From contig NZ_ML660162.1 of NCBI RefSeq assembly GCF_007004725.1, forward strand, positions 124,001 to 188,000: a DNA stretch of 64,000 nucleotides. The letters run 5' to 3'. Of the stretch, positions 27,449-36,992 are shown piece by piece. Numbering within the stretch: the first letter of the stretch is position 1; each line of letters begins with the position of its first letter. The stretch comes from Aliikangiella coralliicola. GTDB taxonomy: Bacteria > Pseudomonadota > Gammaproteobacteria > Enterobacterales > Kangiellaceae. The position numbers and the translations under genes were made by a program. Under the pieces are notes generated by a model. The model was not told the DNA's origin. It searched no databases and worked only from the letters and a program-made list of their open reading frames with translations.

Positions 27449-27637
27449 ATAAGGAATGCTGTTAACAAACAGCTCAATTTAATCGCTACAATATACCAAC
27501 AATCCCATTATGTTTGCCATGTTCTGAAACGCAAAAAAATCATTGAATTTTTTTTATTAAAGTCTAACGACTCTTTTCGCCTTAACTTTAATTCAATTAC
27601 TACTAATCAGTAAAAGTCGTTTCGCAAAATTTTATTT

Positions 27638-28180
27638 ATGATTTGCAGCAGTATGACCGATTCAAATATGGATATTTTCAATGATATAATCAATCAAACC
27701 TCGCAGTATGAAGATAAAAATAAAATGAATATTGATTGGAATATTTTAAGCTCGATAGCGACAGCTATCGGCTCACTGGCAACAGCCATTGGCGTAATAT
27801 TTGGTGCATGGCAAATCAGGCTATCAAAAAAGCAATCTCAAGCGGCTTTTGAAGATCACTTTGATCAACAATATCGAGAACTAACGATGGAAATCCCGGT
27901 TGATGTATTGATCGGTAAAGTTCCTCAAAAAGAGGATGAAATGCGGGTACGTGAGTTAATCTACAACTACCTCGACTTAACTAATGAACAAGTTTACTTA
28001 CGCGCAAAAGGCCGAATATCAAAACTTACCTGGGTATCCTGGAGCTCTGGCATCAAAGCACATTTAGAGCGACCGGCTTTTAAACGTGTTTTTGAAGAAA
28101 TAAAGACCAACAGTAATTTTACCTATCTTGAAAAATTGGTCTCGCAAGATTATCAGGCTGATCCTAAATCATGGTATTAG
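27638..28180 (+). CDS. Hypothetical protein with one membrane anchor
   Basis: The 180-residue protein has one hydrophobic segment (about residues 38-58, SSIATAIGSLATAIGVIFGA) followed by a helical cytoplasmic domain with FEDHFDQQYRELTMEIPVDVLIGK and RELIYNYLDLTNEQVYLRAKGRIS. Similar one-anchor proteins are common singletons in bacteria, but I cannot assign a family. The start is uncertain: ATG codons at 27638, 27668 and 27725 are all in frame and none has a strong ribosome site. Confidence 0.6.
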   Translation: MICSSMTDSNMDIFNDIINQTSQYEDKNKMNIDWNILSSIATAIGSLATAIGVIFGAWQIRLSKKQSQAAFEDHFDQQYRELTMEIPVDVLIGKVPQKEDEMRVRELIYNYLDLTNEQVYLRAKGRISKLTWVSWSSGIKAHLERPAFKRVFEEIKTNSNFTYLEKLVSQDYQADPKSWY

Positions 28181-28512
28181 TTGACACCCAATTAGCTCGC
28201 TCCTGTTAATCTGCATTTCTCCGAACTCGCTAAACCAATGCAAAGGAGAGCAACTTATCCTCTTGTGGAATTGCTATTCAGCATAGATTAGACGCTCTCT
28301 AAAACGAATAAATTTAAGTGGATTCGCCCATTATTGTTGGATAATTCGGATTAACTTTCCTACTACATAATAAAATTCTACCAAAAAAACCAACGAATAA
28401 TTTCATTGTAACAACATTGATACAATTTTTTTTACCGAGATGTTAATAATTACTTTTTCTTGTGAAAAAGCTTGATAGTATCAATATCTCTTTAACCAAT
28501 GGTGTCTTAAAA
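28181..28512. other. Intergenic region
   Basis: About 330 AT-rich bases. A GTG frame in phase with the lipoprotein opens at 28462, but the lipoprotein signal begins at 28513. Nothing else is supported. Confidence 0.4.
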
Positions 28513-28698
28513 ATGAAAATAGCCGTAGTAGCAATCGTATTTCTTTTCCTATTATCAGGTTGTTCCAGCGTTGCAACAAACAACACTGCAGCATCTGACG
28601 CTAACGCGAAAAAAGAAGAAGTGGCTAAAGTTGAGAAAACCTGTCGAGAGACCCCTGTGAAAACAGGTTCGAGAGTTCGCAAAAAAACTTGTCGTTAG
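28513..28698 (+). CDS. Small lipoprotein with C-terminal two-cysteine TGSR motif
   Basis: The 61-residue protein has a lipoprotein signal with lipobox LLSGC (Cys at about residue 17), an alanine- and lysine-rich linker, and a C-terminal motif KTCRETPVKTGSRVRKKTCR in which two cysteines bracket TGSR. I recall similar C-x-TGSR-x-C tails in many small exported gammaproteobacterial proteins of unknown role. The ATG at 28513 is chosen because the signal peptide starts there. A hairpin terminator follows. Confidence 0.72.
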   Translation: MKIAVVAIVFLFLLSGCSSVATNNTAASDANAKKEEVAKVEKTCRETPVKTGSRVRKKTCR

Positions 28699-28723
28699 AA
28701 TTTATATAGCCAACATAGAATAA

Positions 28724-28761
28724 TTTGAGACAGCGGGAACCTGTCCACTGTTTCAAATTTT
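28724..28761 (+). terminator. Terminator after the small lipoprotein gene
   Basis: TTTGAGACAG (28724-28733) pairs with CTGTTTCAAA (28748-28757) with one G-T pair, followed by TTTT. It lies between convergent genes and could act on both. Confidence 0.65.
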
Positions 28762-28788
28762 ATCATCAGATATGACTAAACCTATTAA

Positions 28789-29043
28789 CTACAGGGTAAA
28801 ATCTGTTGGTTTCTCTATTTCGTAAATCGCCTCTGTAATAGTATCTATTCGGCTTTCAAAGGCCGCTTTCGCGTCATACAAACCTCGGTTGTAGAAGTAA
28901 GACCCGACCTCAACGGAAAAGAAATCTAGTAGAAACTCAGCGTCAAAGTCACCAAGCTCCTGGTCAAGTTCCTCATCAAAGTAAACCTTAATCTTATTAA
29001 CAAGAATTTGTTTTTCTTCTTTAGAAAATTCTATTTTAGACAT
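28789..29043 (-). CDS. DUF2164 family protein
   Basis: The 84-residue protein is a clear DUF2164 member: helix 1 with EEKQILVNKIKVYFDEELDQELGDFDAEFLLDFF read in parts (YFDEELDQELG, DAEFLLDFF) and YFYNRGLYDAK. It is all-helical and soluble, of unknown function. It lies 32 bases after the SIMPL-domain gene on the same strand, so both are probably one operon. Confidence 0.88.
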   Translation of the reverse strand: MSKIEFSKEEKQILVNKIKVYFDEELDQELGDFDAEFLLDFFSVEVGSYFYNRGLYDAKAAFESRIDTITEAIYEIEKPTDFTL

Positions 29044-29075
29044 CGGTATGGGCTCTTTAATTATTACGACAACGA

Positions 29076-29816
29076 TTAGTCGGTTAGATAAAATGTAATA
29101 TTGGTGACTACTCTGACATCTTTTTCAATTTTTCGCGTATCACCATAGTCCTCGCCCGCATCTCGAATGTAAAAGCTTCCTTGTCGAGCAGTTCTAATTC
29201 CGCCAACGGTAACTCCCGCATTGCTCGCGAATTCGTTCGCCGCAATACGTGCATTTTTAGTTGCCTCACTCAACATGGCGGGCTTAATTTCATTGAGTTG
29301 GGTAAAACGATAAGTCGGCGCCTGATTCTGGATATCAATGCCCTGCGCAATGAGTTTGTTTACCTTGGCCCTTACCTCTGCAACCAACCTGACTTTGTTG
29401 GTTTCTACACTAATTGAACCTTCCAAATAATGTTTTTCATCGACCAGTTTCTGATTTTCATCGCGAAACTCCTGATAGCCATAGTTGAGCACACCGATCT
29501 CAATTTCTTCACTATCAAAACCGTTTTCATTAAGCAGATTAATGATTGTCTGCTGGTGCTTTTCCGAAATTTGATACAACCCGGGAATATCGGCTTTTTT
29601 CTTTCCTGCTACACTAAAGCTAACGCTCCAATTAGCCCTGTCAGCGACAACCCGGCGCTCCGCCAAACCTTTTGCTTCAGCAGTGTTTAAAGCAACTTTC
29701 GCATTAAACATTGTCTGGCCTACAAAGTACCCGGCAATAGCAATCCCCAAAGCTAAAAAGATCCCTGCTAAAACCAGCCCCCAGCCTCGGTGACTGCCGG
29801 CGTTAATATTATCCAT
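29076..29816 (-). CDS. SIMPL domain membrane-anchored protein
   Basis: The 246-residue protein has one N-terminal membrane segment (about 14-35) and a SIMPL (DUF541) domain, with AERRVVADRANWSVSF, the helix GLYQISEKHQQTIINLLNENGF and KNARIAANEFASNAGVTVGG. SIMPL proteins form oligomeric rings in the periplasm, and some relatives are linked to oxidative stress; the function here is open. An AGGAG sits 7 bases before the ATG at 29816. The DUF2164 gene follows in the same operon. Confidence 0.88.
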   Translation of the reverse strand: MDNINAGSHRGWGLVLAGIFLALGIAIAGYFVGQTMFNAKVALNTAEAKGLAERRVVADRANWSVSFSVAGKKKADIPGLYQISEKHQQTIINLLNENGFDSEEIEIGVLNYGYQEFRDENQKLVDEKHYLEGSISVETNKVRLVAEVRAKVNKLIAQGIDIQNQAPTYRFTQLNEIKPAMLSEATKNARIAANEFASNAGVTVGGIRTARQGSFYIRDAGEDYGDTRKIEKDVRVVTNITFYLTD

Positions 29817-30062
29817 GATGCACTCCTTTCTTGATTGGCTTGCTTTATTGATATACTTGGTAACTACAAATTTGCTCTGGTTCTAGGTTAGGCCCCTTTA
29901 ACCATAAAACAGTAAGCCTCAAAATGTGAAATGTAAACATAACATTAGCTTACAAAATTTCACGGCCCCTGGGGGAGATTGAGTGATTATACCGCGGTTT
30001 TGCCATTGCTGCTGTTAATTACCGGCGTTACAATTCAATAAAATAATTAGCCGGGGCAAAGA

Positions 30063-32903
30063 ATGAAAAAATTACTCATCCCATTAGCACTAAGCGGCCT
30101 GTTATATGGTTGCCAGACAGAAAGCATAAAGACCACAACAACGACAGCAACCCCTAAAGCCGAACTAACAATCCCTTTCGAAAAATACCAACTTGATAAT
30201 GGACTTACTGTCATCCTGCATCAAGATAAATCAGACCCGATAGTAGCAATTTCAACCATCGTTCATGCCGGCTCAAACCGCGAAAAGCCGGGACGTACCG
30301 GTTTTGCCCATTTTTTTGAACACATGGCATTCAATGACTCGGAAAATGTGCCACAAGGCGCTAACCGAAAAATGATCGAAGAACTTGGCGGCGTTCGCAA
30401 TGGCGGCACCTGGTCAGATGGAACCATTTACTATGAGGTTGTCCCCAAAGATGCACTAGAGAAACTGATGTGGATTGATTCGGATCGCCTTGGTTTTATG
30501 ATTAATACCGTCAATGAAGGTGCGCTGGAGCGAGAAAAGCAAGTTGTTAAAAACGAAAAACGCCAGCGTGTTGATAACCAAGCTTACGGACATACCGGTC
30601 ATGTGATTCGCAAGAACCTCTACCCCGAAAACCACCCTTACAATTGGACCGTTATCGGTGATCTCGAAGATCTACAAGCAGCGACTCTAGAAGATGTAAA
30701 AGAATTTTATGCGAAATATTACGGGCCAGCTAATGCCACCCTGGTTATCGCCGGTGACATCGATATATCCGAAACCAAAGCGTTAGTTAAGCGTTGGTTC
30801 GGAGAAATTAAAAAATCAGAACCTATTGCTGATCCCAAACCAATGCCGGTTAACCTGACAACCACCAAAAAACTATTCCATCTGGATACTTTTGCCAAGG
30901 TGCCAGAACTTCGTATCACCTTTCCTACCGTTGAACAGTATCATCAAGATAGCTATGCCTTATCGGCCCTCGGTGAAATCTTGAGCCAGGGAAAACGTGC
31001 TGCTTTATACAAACAAATTGTTGAAACAGAAAAACTGGCCCCTAATGTTGCAGCTTATCAAAACTCTAACGAAATGGCCGGTACTTTCACCATTCGTGTA
31101 AGGGCACATGCAGGTAAAGATCTGGACGATATTAACAATGCAGTAACTAAAGCATTGACGAACTTTGAGAAAAACAGTTTTAGCGATAACGATCTCGCAC
31201 GTATAAAAGCTCGTCAGGAGACTGGATTCTACAACGGCATTTCGAGCGTATTAAATAAAGCCTTCCAACTAGGCTCTTACGAGGAATATGCCGGCGACCC
31301 CGGTTTTATCAGCCAGGATATTGAGAACATCAAAAAAGTCACCCGAGAAGACGTCGTTCGTGTTTATAACCAATATATCAAGGGCCAGAACTACATCATG
31401 ACTAGCTTTGTTCCAAAAGAACAAGCATCACTCATTGTTGATGGTTCAGAGAAAGCCAATGTGGTTGAGGAAAAAATCGTGCAAGGCGCAGAGAAAAACT
31501 TTGATTCTGACAAAGTTGTTGAATATCAAAAAACGCCGACTAAGCATAGTCGAGAAGAGCCAGCTCTTAGTGACGCACCACTAATTTCAGTACCGAAAAT
31601 TCACACTAGCAAAGCAGATAACGGGCTTGAAATCTATAACATAGAGCATACTGAATTACCTTTGGTGAATTTTAATCTGCGAATTGACGGTGGTGCCTGG
31701 TTAGAAAGCAAAGACAAGCTTGGTACAGCGACGCTGCTGGCCGAATTAATGAATGAAGGCACTCAACAAAAAACACCTGAAGAACTGGAAGACGCAATTG
31801 GACTTCTTGGTGCTGGTATCCAATTTAGTGCGGGTGCGGACGGCATTTATATCAATGGAAATACTTTGGCACGCAACTACAACGCGACCATGGCTTTAGT
31901 GACAGAAATGCTGTTGACCCCTCGCTGGGATGAAAAAGAATTTGAGCGAATTAAAGCGCGACGTTTAAACACCATTAAACAGCAAGAAGCGCGTCCTTTC
32001 TCAGTCGCTAGCCGCGCCTTTTACAGTCAGGTTTACGGCGATCAACACAGAGCAGGATTACCGACAAGCGGAACTTCAGAAACCGTTTCTCAATTAACAC
32101 TCGACGACTTAAAAACCTTTTACAACAAGAACCTTTCTCCTAAGAATAGCTCACTGCACGTTGTTGGTGATATTCAGCAAAAGCAGGTTCTTGCGGGTAT
32201 CCAATTGTTAAGTAAGAAGTGGCAAGGTGAAAAAGTAAGATTACCTGCTTTTACACCTCCAAAAAAAATTGGCAAACCAGTCGTTTATTTTGTCGATATC
32301 CCAAGTGCGAAACAATCAGTCATTATTGCTGGAAAGCCGGCACTAGCTGGCAATCATCCCGATCACTACAAATTCAGTGTTGCTCAAAATCGCCTGGGTG
32401 GTGGTGGCAGTGCGCGCCTGTTCCAAACGCTTAGAATTGAAAAAGGCTACACCTATGGTGCTTATTCACAAATGAGTAAACGACATTACACAGCACCTTT
32501 TTTAACCTATTCTCAAGTACGTTCGAATGTCACGTTAGAGTCGTTGCAAATATTTAAAGATTTAATCGCAAACTACGATGAAACTTTCACAGCAAAAGAC
32601 TTGTCAACAACGAAGAATCTGTTAATCAAGAAAAATACTCGTAATTTCGAAACCATTAACAATCTGATTAACATGCTAGATGAGGTAAGTAAGTTCGACC
32701 TGCCTCATAACTATATTGAGAATCAGCAAAAGGAACTCAACGCCCTGACTTTAGAAGAAGTTAGAAATCTTTATCAAAAGTATGGCGAAGAGCAACAAAT
32801 GGTTTATGTTGTGGTTGGCGACGCGAAAACTCAACTGGAAAGAGTGAAACAATTTGGTTATGGTGATCCAATCATGCTGGATCGCAAAGGACAAAAACTT
32901 TAA
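30063..32903 (+). CDS. M16 family zinc peptidase, outer-membrane or periplasmic lipoprotein
   Basis: The 946-residue protein has a lipoprotein signal (YGC, Cys17), then two M16 halves. The N-terminal half is catalytic, with the inverted zinc motif HFFEH (H83, E86, H87) and the third ligand Glu at about 165 in VVKNEKRQR. The C-terminal half (from about 515) lacks the motif and has the usual RLGGGGSARLFQTLRIEKGYTYGAYS segment. Such two-domain pitrilysin-like enzymes degrade peptides in a closed chamber. The substrate is unknown. A long hairpin terminator follows. Confidence 0.92.
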   Translation: MKKLLIPLALSGLLYGCQTESIKTTTTTATPKAELTIPFEKYQLDNGLTVILHQDKSDPIVAISTIVHAGSNREKPGRTGFAHFFEHMAFNDSENVPQGANRKMIEELGGVRNGGTWSDGTIYYEVVPKDALEKLMWIDSDRLGFMINTVNEGALEREKQVVKNEKRQRVDNQAYGHTGHVIRKNLYPENHPYNWTVIGDLEDLQAATLEDVKEFYAKYYGPANATLVIAGDIDISETKALVKRWFGEIKKSEPIADPKPMPVNLTTTKKLFHLDTFAKVPELRITFPTVEQYHQDSYALSALGEILSQGKRAALYKQIVETEKLAPNVAAYQNSNEMAGTFTIRVRAHAGKDLDDINNAVTKALTNFEKNSFSDNDLARIKARQETGFYNGISSVLNKAFQLGSYEEYAGDPGFISQDIENIKKVTREDVVRVYNQYIKGQNYIMTSFVPKEQASLIVDGSEKANVVEEKIVQGAEKNFDSDKVVEYQKTPTKHSREEPALSDAPLISVPKIHTSKADNGLEIYNIEHTELPLVNFNLRIDGGAWLESKDKLGTATLLAELMNEGTQQKTPEELEDAIGLLGAGIQFSAGADGIYINGNTLARNYNATMALVTEMLLTPRWDEKEFERIKARRLNTIKQQEARPFSVASRAFYSQVYGDQHRAGLPTSGTSETVSQLTLDDLKTFYNKNLSPKNSSLHVVGDIQQKQVLAGIQLLSKKWQGEKVRLPAFTPPKKIGKPVVYFVDIPSAKQSVIIAGKPALAGNHPDHYKFSVAQNRLGGGGSARLFQTLRIEKGYTYGAYSQMSKRHYTAPFLTYSQVRSNVTLESLQIFKDLIANYDETFTAKDLSTTKNLLIKKNTRNFETINNLINMLDEVSKFDLPHNYIENQQKELNALTLEEVRNLYQKYGEEQQMVYVVVGDAKTQLERVKQFGYGDPIMLDRKGQKL

Positions 32904-32914
32904 AAGCCCACAAA

Positions 32915-32966
32915 GCCGTTAAATGAATGCCTGAATGCTCAGGTCTCATTTAACGGCATTTTAATT
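32915..32966 (+). terminator. Extended hairpin terminator after the M16 peptidase
   Basis: GCCGTTAAATGA (32915-32926) and TCATTTAACGGC (32946-32957) form a perfect 12-bp stem, with an inner CCTGA-ATGC-TCAGG hairpin, followed by ATTTTAATT. Confidence 0.85.
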
Positions 32967-32980
32967 AAAGAATTTCGACT

Positions 32981-33163
32981 ATGTTATTTTGGATTATTAT
33001 CACATTTGGCGCTTTTGCTTTAGCAACAATATGGCATCAACATCGGCAAAAAAAGCAAAAGCACCAACAACGACTTCATGAAATTCAAAACGAAATAAAA
33101 GCTCGAGAAGCCAAACAAAAAGAATCTAAAAAAGCTATAAATGAAACAGAATCGGCCTCTTAA
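32981..33163 (+). CDS. Small single-pass membrane protein with basic coiled tail
   Basis: The 60-residue protein has one N-terminal membrane helix (about 3-19, FWIIITFGAFALATIW) and a highly charged Lys/Gln/Glu-rich tail likely to form a helix. The ATG at 32981 has no strong ribosome site but the frame has clear protein-like composition. It lies just after the M16 terminator. The family is not recognised; small proteins of this shape can modulate membrane complexes, but nothing specific is claimed. Confidence 0.5.
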   Translation: MLFWIIITFGAFALATIWHQHRQKKQKHQQRLHEIQNEIKAREAKQKESKKAINETESAS

Positions 33164-33638
33164 AAAACTGGCACTGCAGCATTTTAAGTAGGAAAATATT
33201 TTCATTCCCTTATTTGAACAAAATAAGGTGTCGTAGCTCATATCTAATCTTACAGCACTAAAGAACAAGTTTAGACTTCAACTGACAGGCAGTTATGAGC
33301 GATTAACGGACGGCCGGGTAAGTGCCCAAAATAGCCACTCAAATATTAAGATTACTTAACGACAGCTAAGAACGAATTACAAAACATTTCTACCGCGAAA
33401 GCGCTTCTTCTATGACAAACCTAGCACTCCACTATATGGAAGGACAAGATTATGTTGAAGGCTTTGTTCATGACTTTAATTTGATCGCACACCACATACT
33501 AAGGTGTTTAAGGACAACTCCAGCAAGTACGTTCGTCTCTAGCGAAATAAAGTAGGCAACTCAACGCGTATAAGTTGTTTTCGAATCAGCACTGTTTATT
33601 TTCACTGTTCTTCTAACAACTCTCGATTAAATGAACTA
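33164..33638. other. Intergenic region with a possible gene remnant
   Basis: About 475 bases. A 47-codon frame from ATG 33411 (MTNLALHYMEGQDYVEGFV at the start) has protein-like composition but no ribosome site or known homologue, and may be a fragment of a lost gene. I see no terminator or clear promoter. Confidence 0.3.
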
Positions 33639-34685
33639 CTAAGTTGCCAATTGTTGTTTGCGATACTGCCCAGGGGTGCAACCAGCAAACTCCTTAAACG
33701 CGCGTGTAAAAGGTGCGGCAGAAGCAAAACCACTTTCAATCCCAACAACAAGTACGGGCCAGTCGTGTTTATCAGGTGCACTTAATATGGTTTTAGCGTA
33801 TTCAATACGCATCTGGTTAACGTAGTGATTAAAGTTTTTAGCATTGAAATGATTGAGCATAATAGCGCGAATACGATACTCGGGAACGTCTAACTCGCGA
33901 GCAATATCGGCTACGCGCAAACTCGACTCCAAAAAGCATTTTTCCTCAACCAACAGCGCATGGATTTGATGAGCGAGTATGCTTTCTTCATGAATGGTTG
34001 AACCCGTACTTTTCTCTTTTTGGTTAAGCTGCTGTTGGCGATATCGAATCAGCCCATGAGTGCTGGTTAATATCAATATATAAGCGAAAACTACAAGCCA
34101 GTCTCGTCCTGTACCAGCTAATAAGTCAGGTGTAAGAGCAGCGGCAATTAACATGACACTGACAACACTAATCATGAATGATGACAGGTAAATAGTGGTT
34201 ATTTTACGTTGTGTTGCTGTTGCGCTCTGCAACACTCGGTAGCCTTCCCAAAATGCAAGAATGAGCATACCTGAAGATAATATTGCAATGGCTTCGGATA
34301 AAACGGTCGCTAGCGTAGGGATCCAGTCTGTATCTACCAGCCACATTTTTTCAGAAAAACGTAAAAGGTGTCGTAATATCAAGCATGCCCCTAGTAAACC
34401 AACGAAAAGGAGATGATGGCGATTGATAGGATTGGCTTTACGGAAAAATGCACGCGAAAATAGCCAGTATCCACTACAGGTGGCAAAACCCAGTGTACCG
34501 ATCAGGTGGTGATAGGGGGCCCAATAGTCGCCTGTCAATTTACCTGCAATATGCATAGACGAAGATGCACAAAAAATTGCGAAAGCTAAATGCAAAACAT
34601 GCTTTTCTCGAAGGCGATAATGAATGATGGCTAATGACAGACTTAGTAAAACAGTGAACAATTGCGCAATTTTTAGCAGATCCAA
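33639..34685 (-). CDS. AraC-family regulator with N-terminal membrane domain
   Basis: The 348-residue protein has about seven membrane helices in its first 220 residues and a C-terminal AraC/XylS double helix-turn-helix (about 245-345), with LRVADIARELDVPEYRIRAIM, NFNHYVNQMRIEYAK and FASAAPFTRAFKEFAGCTPGQYR in parts. Membrane-bound AraC regulators sense an unknown signal without a kinase. The start is TTG at 34685 with GGGAG 6-7 bases upstream. It is divergent from a four-helix membrane protein gene 165 bases away, its likely target. Confidence 0.87.
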   Translation of the reverse strand: MDLLKIAQLFTVLLSLSLAIIHYRLREKHVLHLAFAIFCASSSMHIAGKLTGDYWAPYHHLIGTLGFATCSGYWLFSRAFFRKANPINRHHLLFVGLLGACLILRHLLRFSEKMWLVDTDWIPTLATVLSEAIAILSSGMLILAFWEGYRVLQSATATQRKITTIYLSSFMISVVSVMLIAAALTPDLLAGTGRDWLVVFAYILILTSTHGLIRYRQQQLNQKEKSTGSTIHEESILAHQIHALLVEEKCFLESSLRVADIARELDVPEYRIRAIMLNHFNAKNFNHYVNQMRIEYAKTILSAPDKHDWPVLVVGIESGFASAAPFTRAFKEFAGCTPGQYRKQQLAT

Positions 34686-34850
34686 TTTTAACTCCCTTCT
34701 ATTTCTACAGTGATTTTACATTAATTCTGTTCTTTTTCGATAATCTTCTTATTTATTGTTTTTTTCGTGCATCGATTTTCAAATTCGATGCTCCTTAAAC
34801 CCTAACGCATGGCAGTATTGAGGCGAAATTTAGAAAACTAAGGTATGGCT

Positions 34851-35360
34851 ATGCAAAATAAGTCTGTCATTGATAACGAAGGCGTTGATACAAGTAGAGA
34901 TAATAATGAGTATGATTCAATACAAAACATCGCCCCACCCGTGCCACTGTGGAAAACATGGGGGCTTCGAATAATTTTTGCTGCAATGGTGATAGTTCTG
35001 GGCTCAAAGCAATTGAATTATATTTTAGAGGGAGCTTCTGAATGGAGTAATTGGAGAGGGCTAGGACACGCGATGTTATTCACGCTTGCTGTATTGGCTA
35101 TTGGAGGTGTCTTTCGTCCCTTGGCGTTTCTACCTATTATGATTTATGAAATTGCTTGGAAAACAGTCTGGCTAGTTGTTGTCGCATTACCACCATGGCT
35201 GGCAGGTCAGGAGATTCCGGCCATCGTAAATGCAAAATCATCGATAATTGGAATTTGTATATTAATGATTTTAATTCCATGGCGGTACGTTTGGTGGAGA
35301 TATTTTGCTCAACCTATTGAACCATGGAGACGCAAAAATCAAGTTAGTAATAACAAATAA
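34851..35360 (+). CDS. Four-helix membrane protein of unknown function
   Basis: The protein has about 169 residues, a soluble acidic N terminus, then four hydrophobic segments (about 38-55, 72-92, 95-120, 130-150) with WKTWGLRIIFAAMVIV and IYEIAWKTVWLVVVALPPWLAGQ. I have seen this general pattern in uncharacterised membrane proteins but cannot name a family. ATG 34851 is preferred over ATG 34845 because AAGG lies 7 bases before it. It is divergent from the membrane AraC regulator and is probably regulated by it. Confidence 0.62.
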   Translation: MQNKSVIDNEGVDTSRDNNEYDSIQNIAPPVPLWKTWGLRIIFAAMVIVLGSKQLNYILEGASEWSNWRGLGHAMLFTLAVLAIGGVFRPLAFLPIMIYEIAWKTVWLVVVALPPWLAGQEIPAIVNAKSSIIGICILMILIPWRYVWWRYFAQPIEPWRRKNQVSNNK

Positions 35361-35729
35361 TAACTGCAATAGTAATTAGGGCAGCGACAGCGATGATGTC
35401 TAGGGTATCACGTATGAGTGCATCCAACATTGCTTTTATGTAACTATTCAGTAACGCGAGGGCGGATTGATAGCCGTTCTCGTTATAGTACAAAATGATC
35501 GTTTAGACTCTTCCTCACATCAGGCAGTAATAGCACCTAGCCATCCATCAACAAGGGGCTATTAAATGTCCACTAGCAAATCTAGGCATACAATCATTCA
35601 AGTTTTTTTGAAGGTCCGTAATTGGCACATAAGCGACTGTCAGATTTGATCAAAACCTAAAAATCATATCTGACAGTTCAAGTTAAGATTTATTCAAATA
35701 ATGGTACTACACCTTATTTGACCTTCTTG
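35361..35729. other. Convergent intergenic region
   Basis: About 370 bases between two convergent genes. The only clear structure is the inverted repeat at 35636-35677, listed separately. No gene is supported. Confidence 0.4.
35636..35677. repeat. Perfect 10-bp inverted repeat
   Basis: ACTGTCAGAT (35636-35645) and ATCTGACAGT (35668-35677) flank a 22-base AT-rich spacer in the convergent region. It could be a terminator without T run, a protein site, or the ends of a small lost element. Confidence 0.55.
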
Positions 35730-36131
35730 CTATTCATTCATTGGCGTACAAAGCTCAATTAACCCCCCTTCTATATCTCTAATAAAAGCAACGGTTTGTC
35801 CCCAAGGTTTTCTCAATGGTTCTGCAACAGAAGTAGCTCCTGACTTAATCGCTTTTTCGTATGCCCCTTGAACGTCATCTGTTACAAAGACAATCTCTTG
35901 ACCAAAAGGTTTTTCATTTAAACTTGTTTTCTGGTAATCAACACCCAAGTTCATTTTCCCCATTTCATGAGATGCAAAACCTAATACTGCACCTTCTGTC
36001 TCCATTTCGCCATATAAAAGCACACCACCTTCCTCGTACTCAAACCGAACTTTTAGGTCAAAAGCTTTTTGATAAAACTCTAATAATCCTTTTACATCTT
36101 CTACATAAATAACAACGAAACCCAATTTCAT
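35730..36131 (-). CDS. VOC (glyoxalase/dioxygenase fold) protein
   Basis: The 133-residue protein is a single-domain vicinal-oxygen-chelate protein with the paired beta-alpha-beta-beta-beta pattern: VIYVEDVKGLLEFYQKAFDLKV at the start and IVFVTDDVQGAYEKAIKSGA in the second half, ending IRDIEGGLIEL, where the Glu may bind metal. Members include glyoxalases and antibiotic-binding proteins; the substrate is unknown. ATG 36131 has AGGAG 9 bases upstream; the longer frame to 36176 lacks this. Confidence 0.85.
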   Translation of the reverse strand: MKLGFVVIYVEDVKGLLEFYQKAFDLKVRFEYEEGGVLLYGEMETEGAVLGFASHEMGKMNLGVDYQKTSLNEKPFGQEIVFVTDDVQGAYEKAIKSGATSVAEPLRKPWGQTVAFIRDIEGGLIELCTPMNE

Positions 36132-36404
36132 AATTATTTTCTCCTTTCTGCAAGAATCGAAAAGTATATCCGGCATTTTAATATCTGCGATATCAATATT
36201 GCTTTGAGGGTGTGGTCAGAATTCTGAATGCGTATGTCAGTACTCTATTCCATGCCTTTCAAGCATCATCAGATACCAAGTTTCATCACAAATATTAGTT
36301 CTCGATATTGATATGTCTAACTCGAAATTATATAAAATACTCTACAACACAACTTCTCTCAGCACTTATTTCCTATATCGTGATGCAAATAGCAATACAA
36401 AAAC

Positions 36405-36812
36405 TCAAGAAGGTAACCGCTCCAACTTAACCACATTCTCCAACTCTTCATCCCATCCTGCTTTGCTCGATACAAATATATGCGCATTCGGCTTTATCGA
36501 AAAATCACTGTCAAGACTGCCCGCAGGAATCACTAATAACTTACCTTCCATTTGCACACTTGGAAGTGCTGAGCCACAATCACTACAAAAACACTTAGCA
36601 TGCCGCGTATCAGGCACTTGAAAGGATTTAACTTTATTTTCTCCGGCGAGCCAATTTAATTTAGCTCTTGTGGAAAACAGGTTAGCGGCATGCGCTGTAC
36701 CTGTACTCTTACGGCACCGCTCACAATGGCAAAGATAAAAACTTTCAAACTCTCCTTTGACTTCGAATGCAACTTCACCACAAAGACATGAGCCGGTATT
36801 TTTCTTAATCAT
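36405..36812 (-). CDS. GFA-family (glutathione-dependent formaldehyde-activating-like) zinc protein
   Basis: The 135-residue protein has the GFA/CENP-V zinc-binding cysteines: GSCLCGEV near the start, CHCERCRKSTG, and CFCSDCGSALP. Family members bind two zinc ions; despite the name, most have no proven formaldehyde role. ATG 36812 has AAGGA upstream. It is one of two GFA genes in this window (the other at 45373) and is a single gene. Confidence 0.9.
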   Translation of the reverse strand: MIKKNTGSCLCGEVAFEVKGEFESFYLCHCERCRKSTGTAHAANLFSTRAKLNWLAGENKVKSFQVPDTRHAKCFCSDCGSALPSVQMEGKLLVIPAGSLDSDFSIKPNAHIFVSSKAGWDEELENVVKLERLPS

Positions 36813-36992
36813 CAATCAATTTCCTTTCTTATCAACGGTTTCTGTACAAGTCAATTTATGCTCTCTAGTAAGCCATAAAATAGCTATTTTGTCATTCGGC
36901 CTTGTATTTCAATGAGATTTATTTTTTAATTTGATTGAACACTATGACTATTTGCCAGAAACAACACTGATATAATGTTCTTCAGGTGCCAT

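Noticed and set aside
29923-29960. Imperfect inverted repeat GTGAAAT...ATTTCAC before the M16 peptidase
   Set aside because: Arms are only 7 bp and AT-rich, too weak to list as an operator.
32981-33163. Small membrane protein as a toxin of a toxin-antitoxin pair
   Set aside because: No partner RNA or antitoxin gene is visible and the tail is too long and charged for type I toxins.
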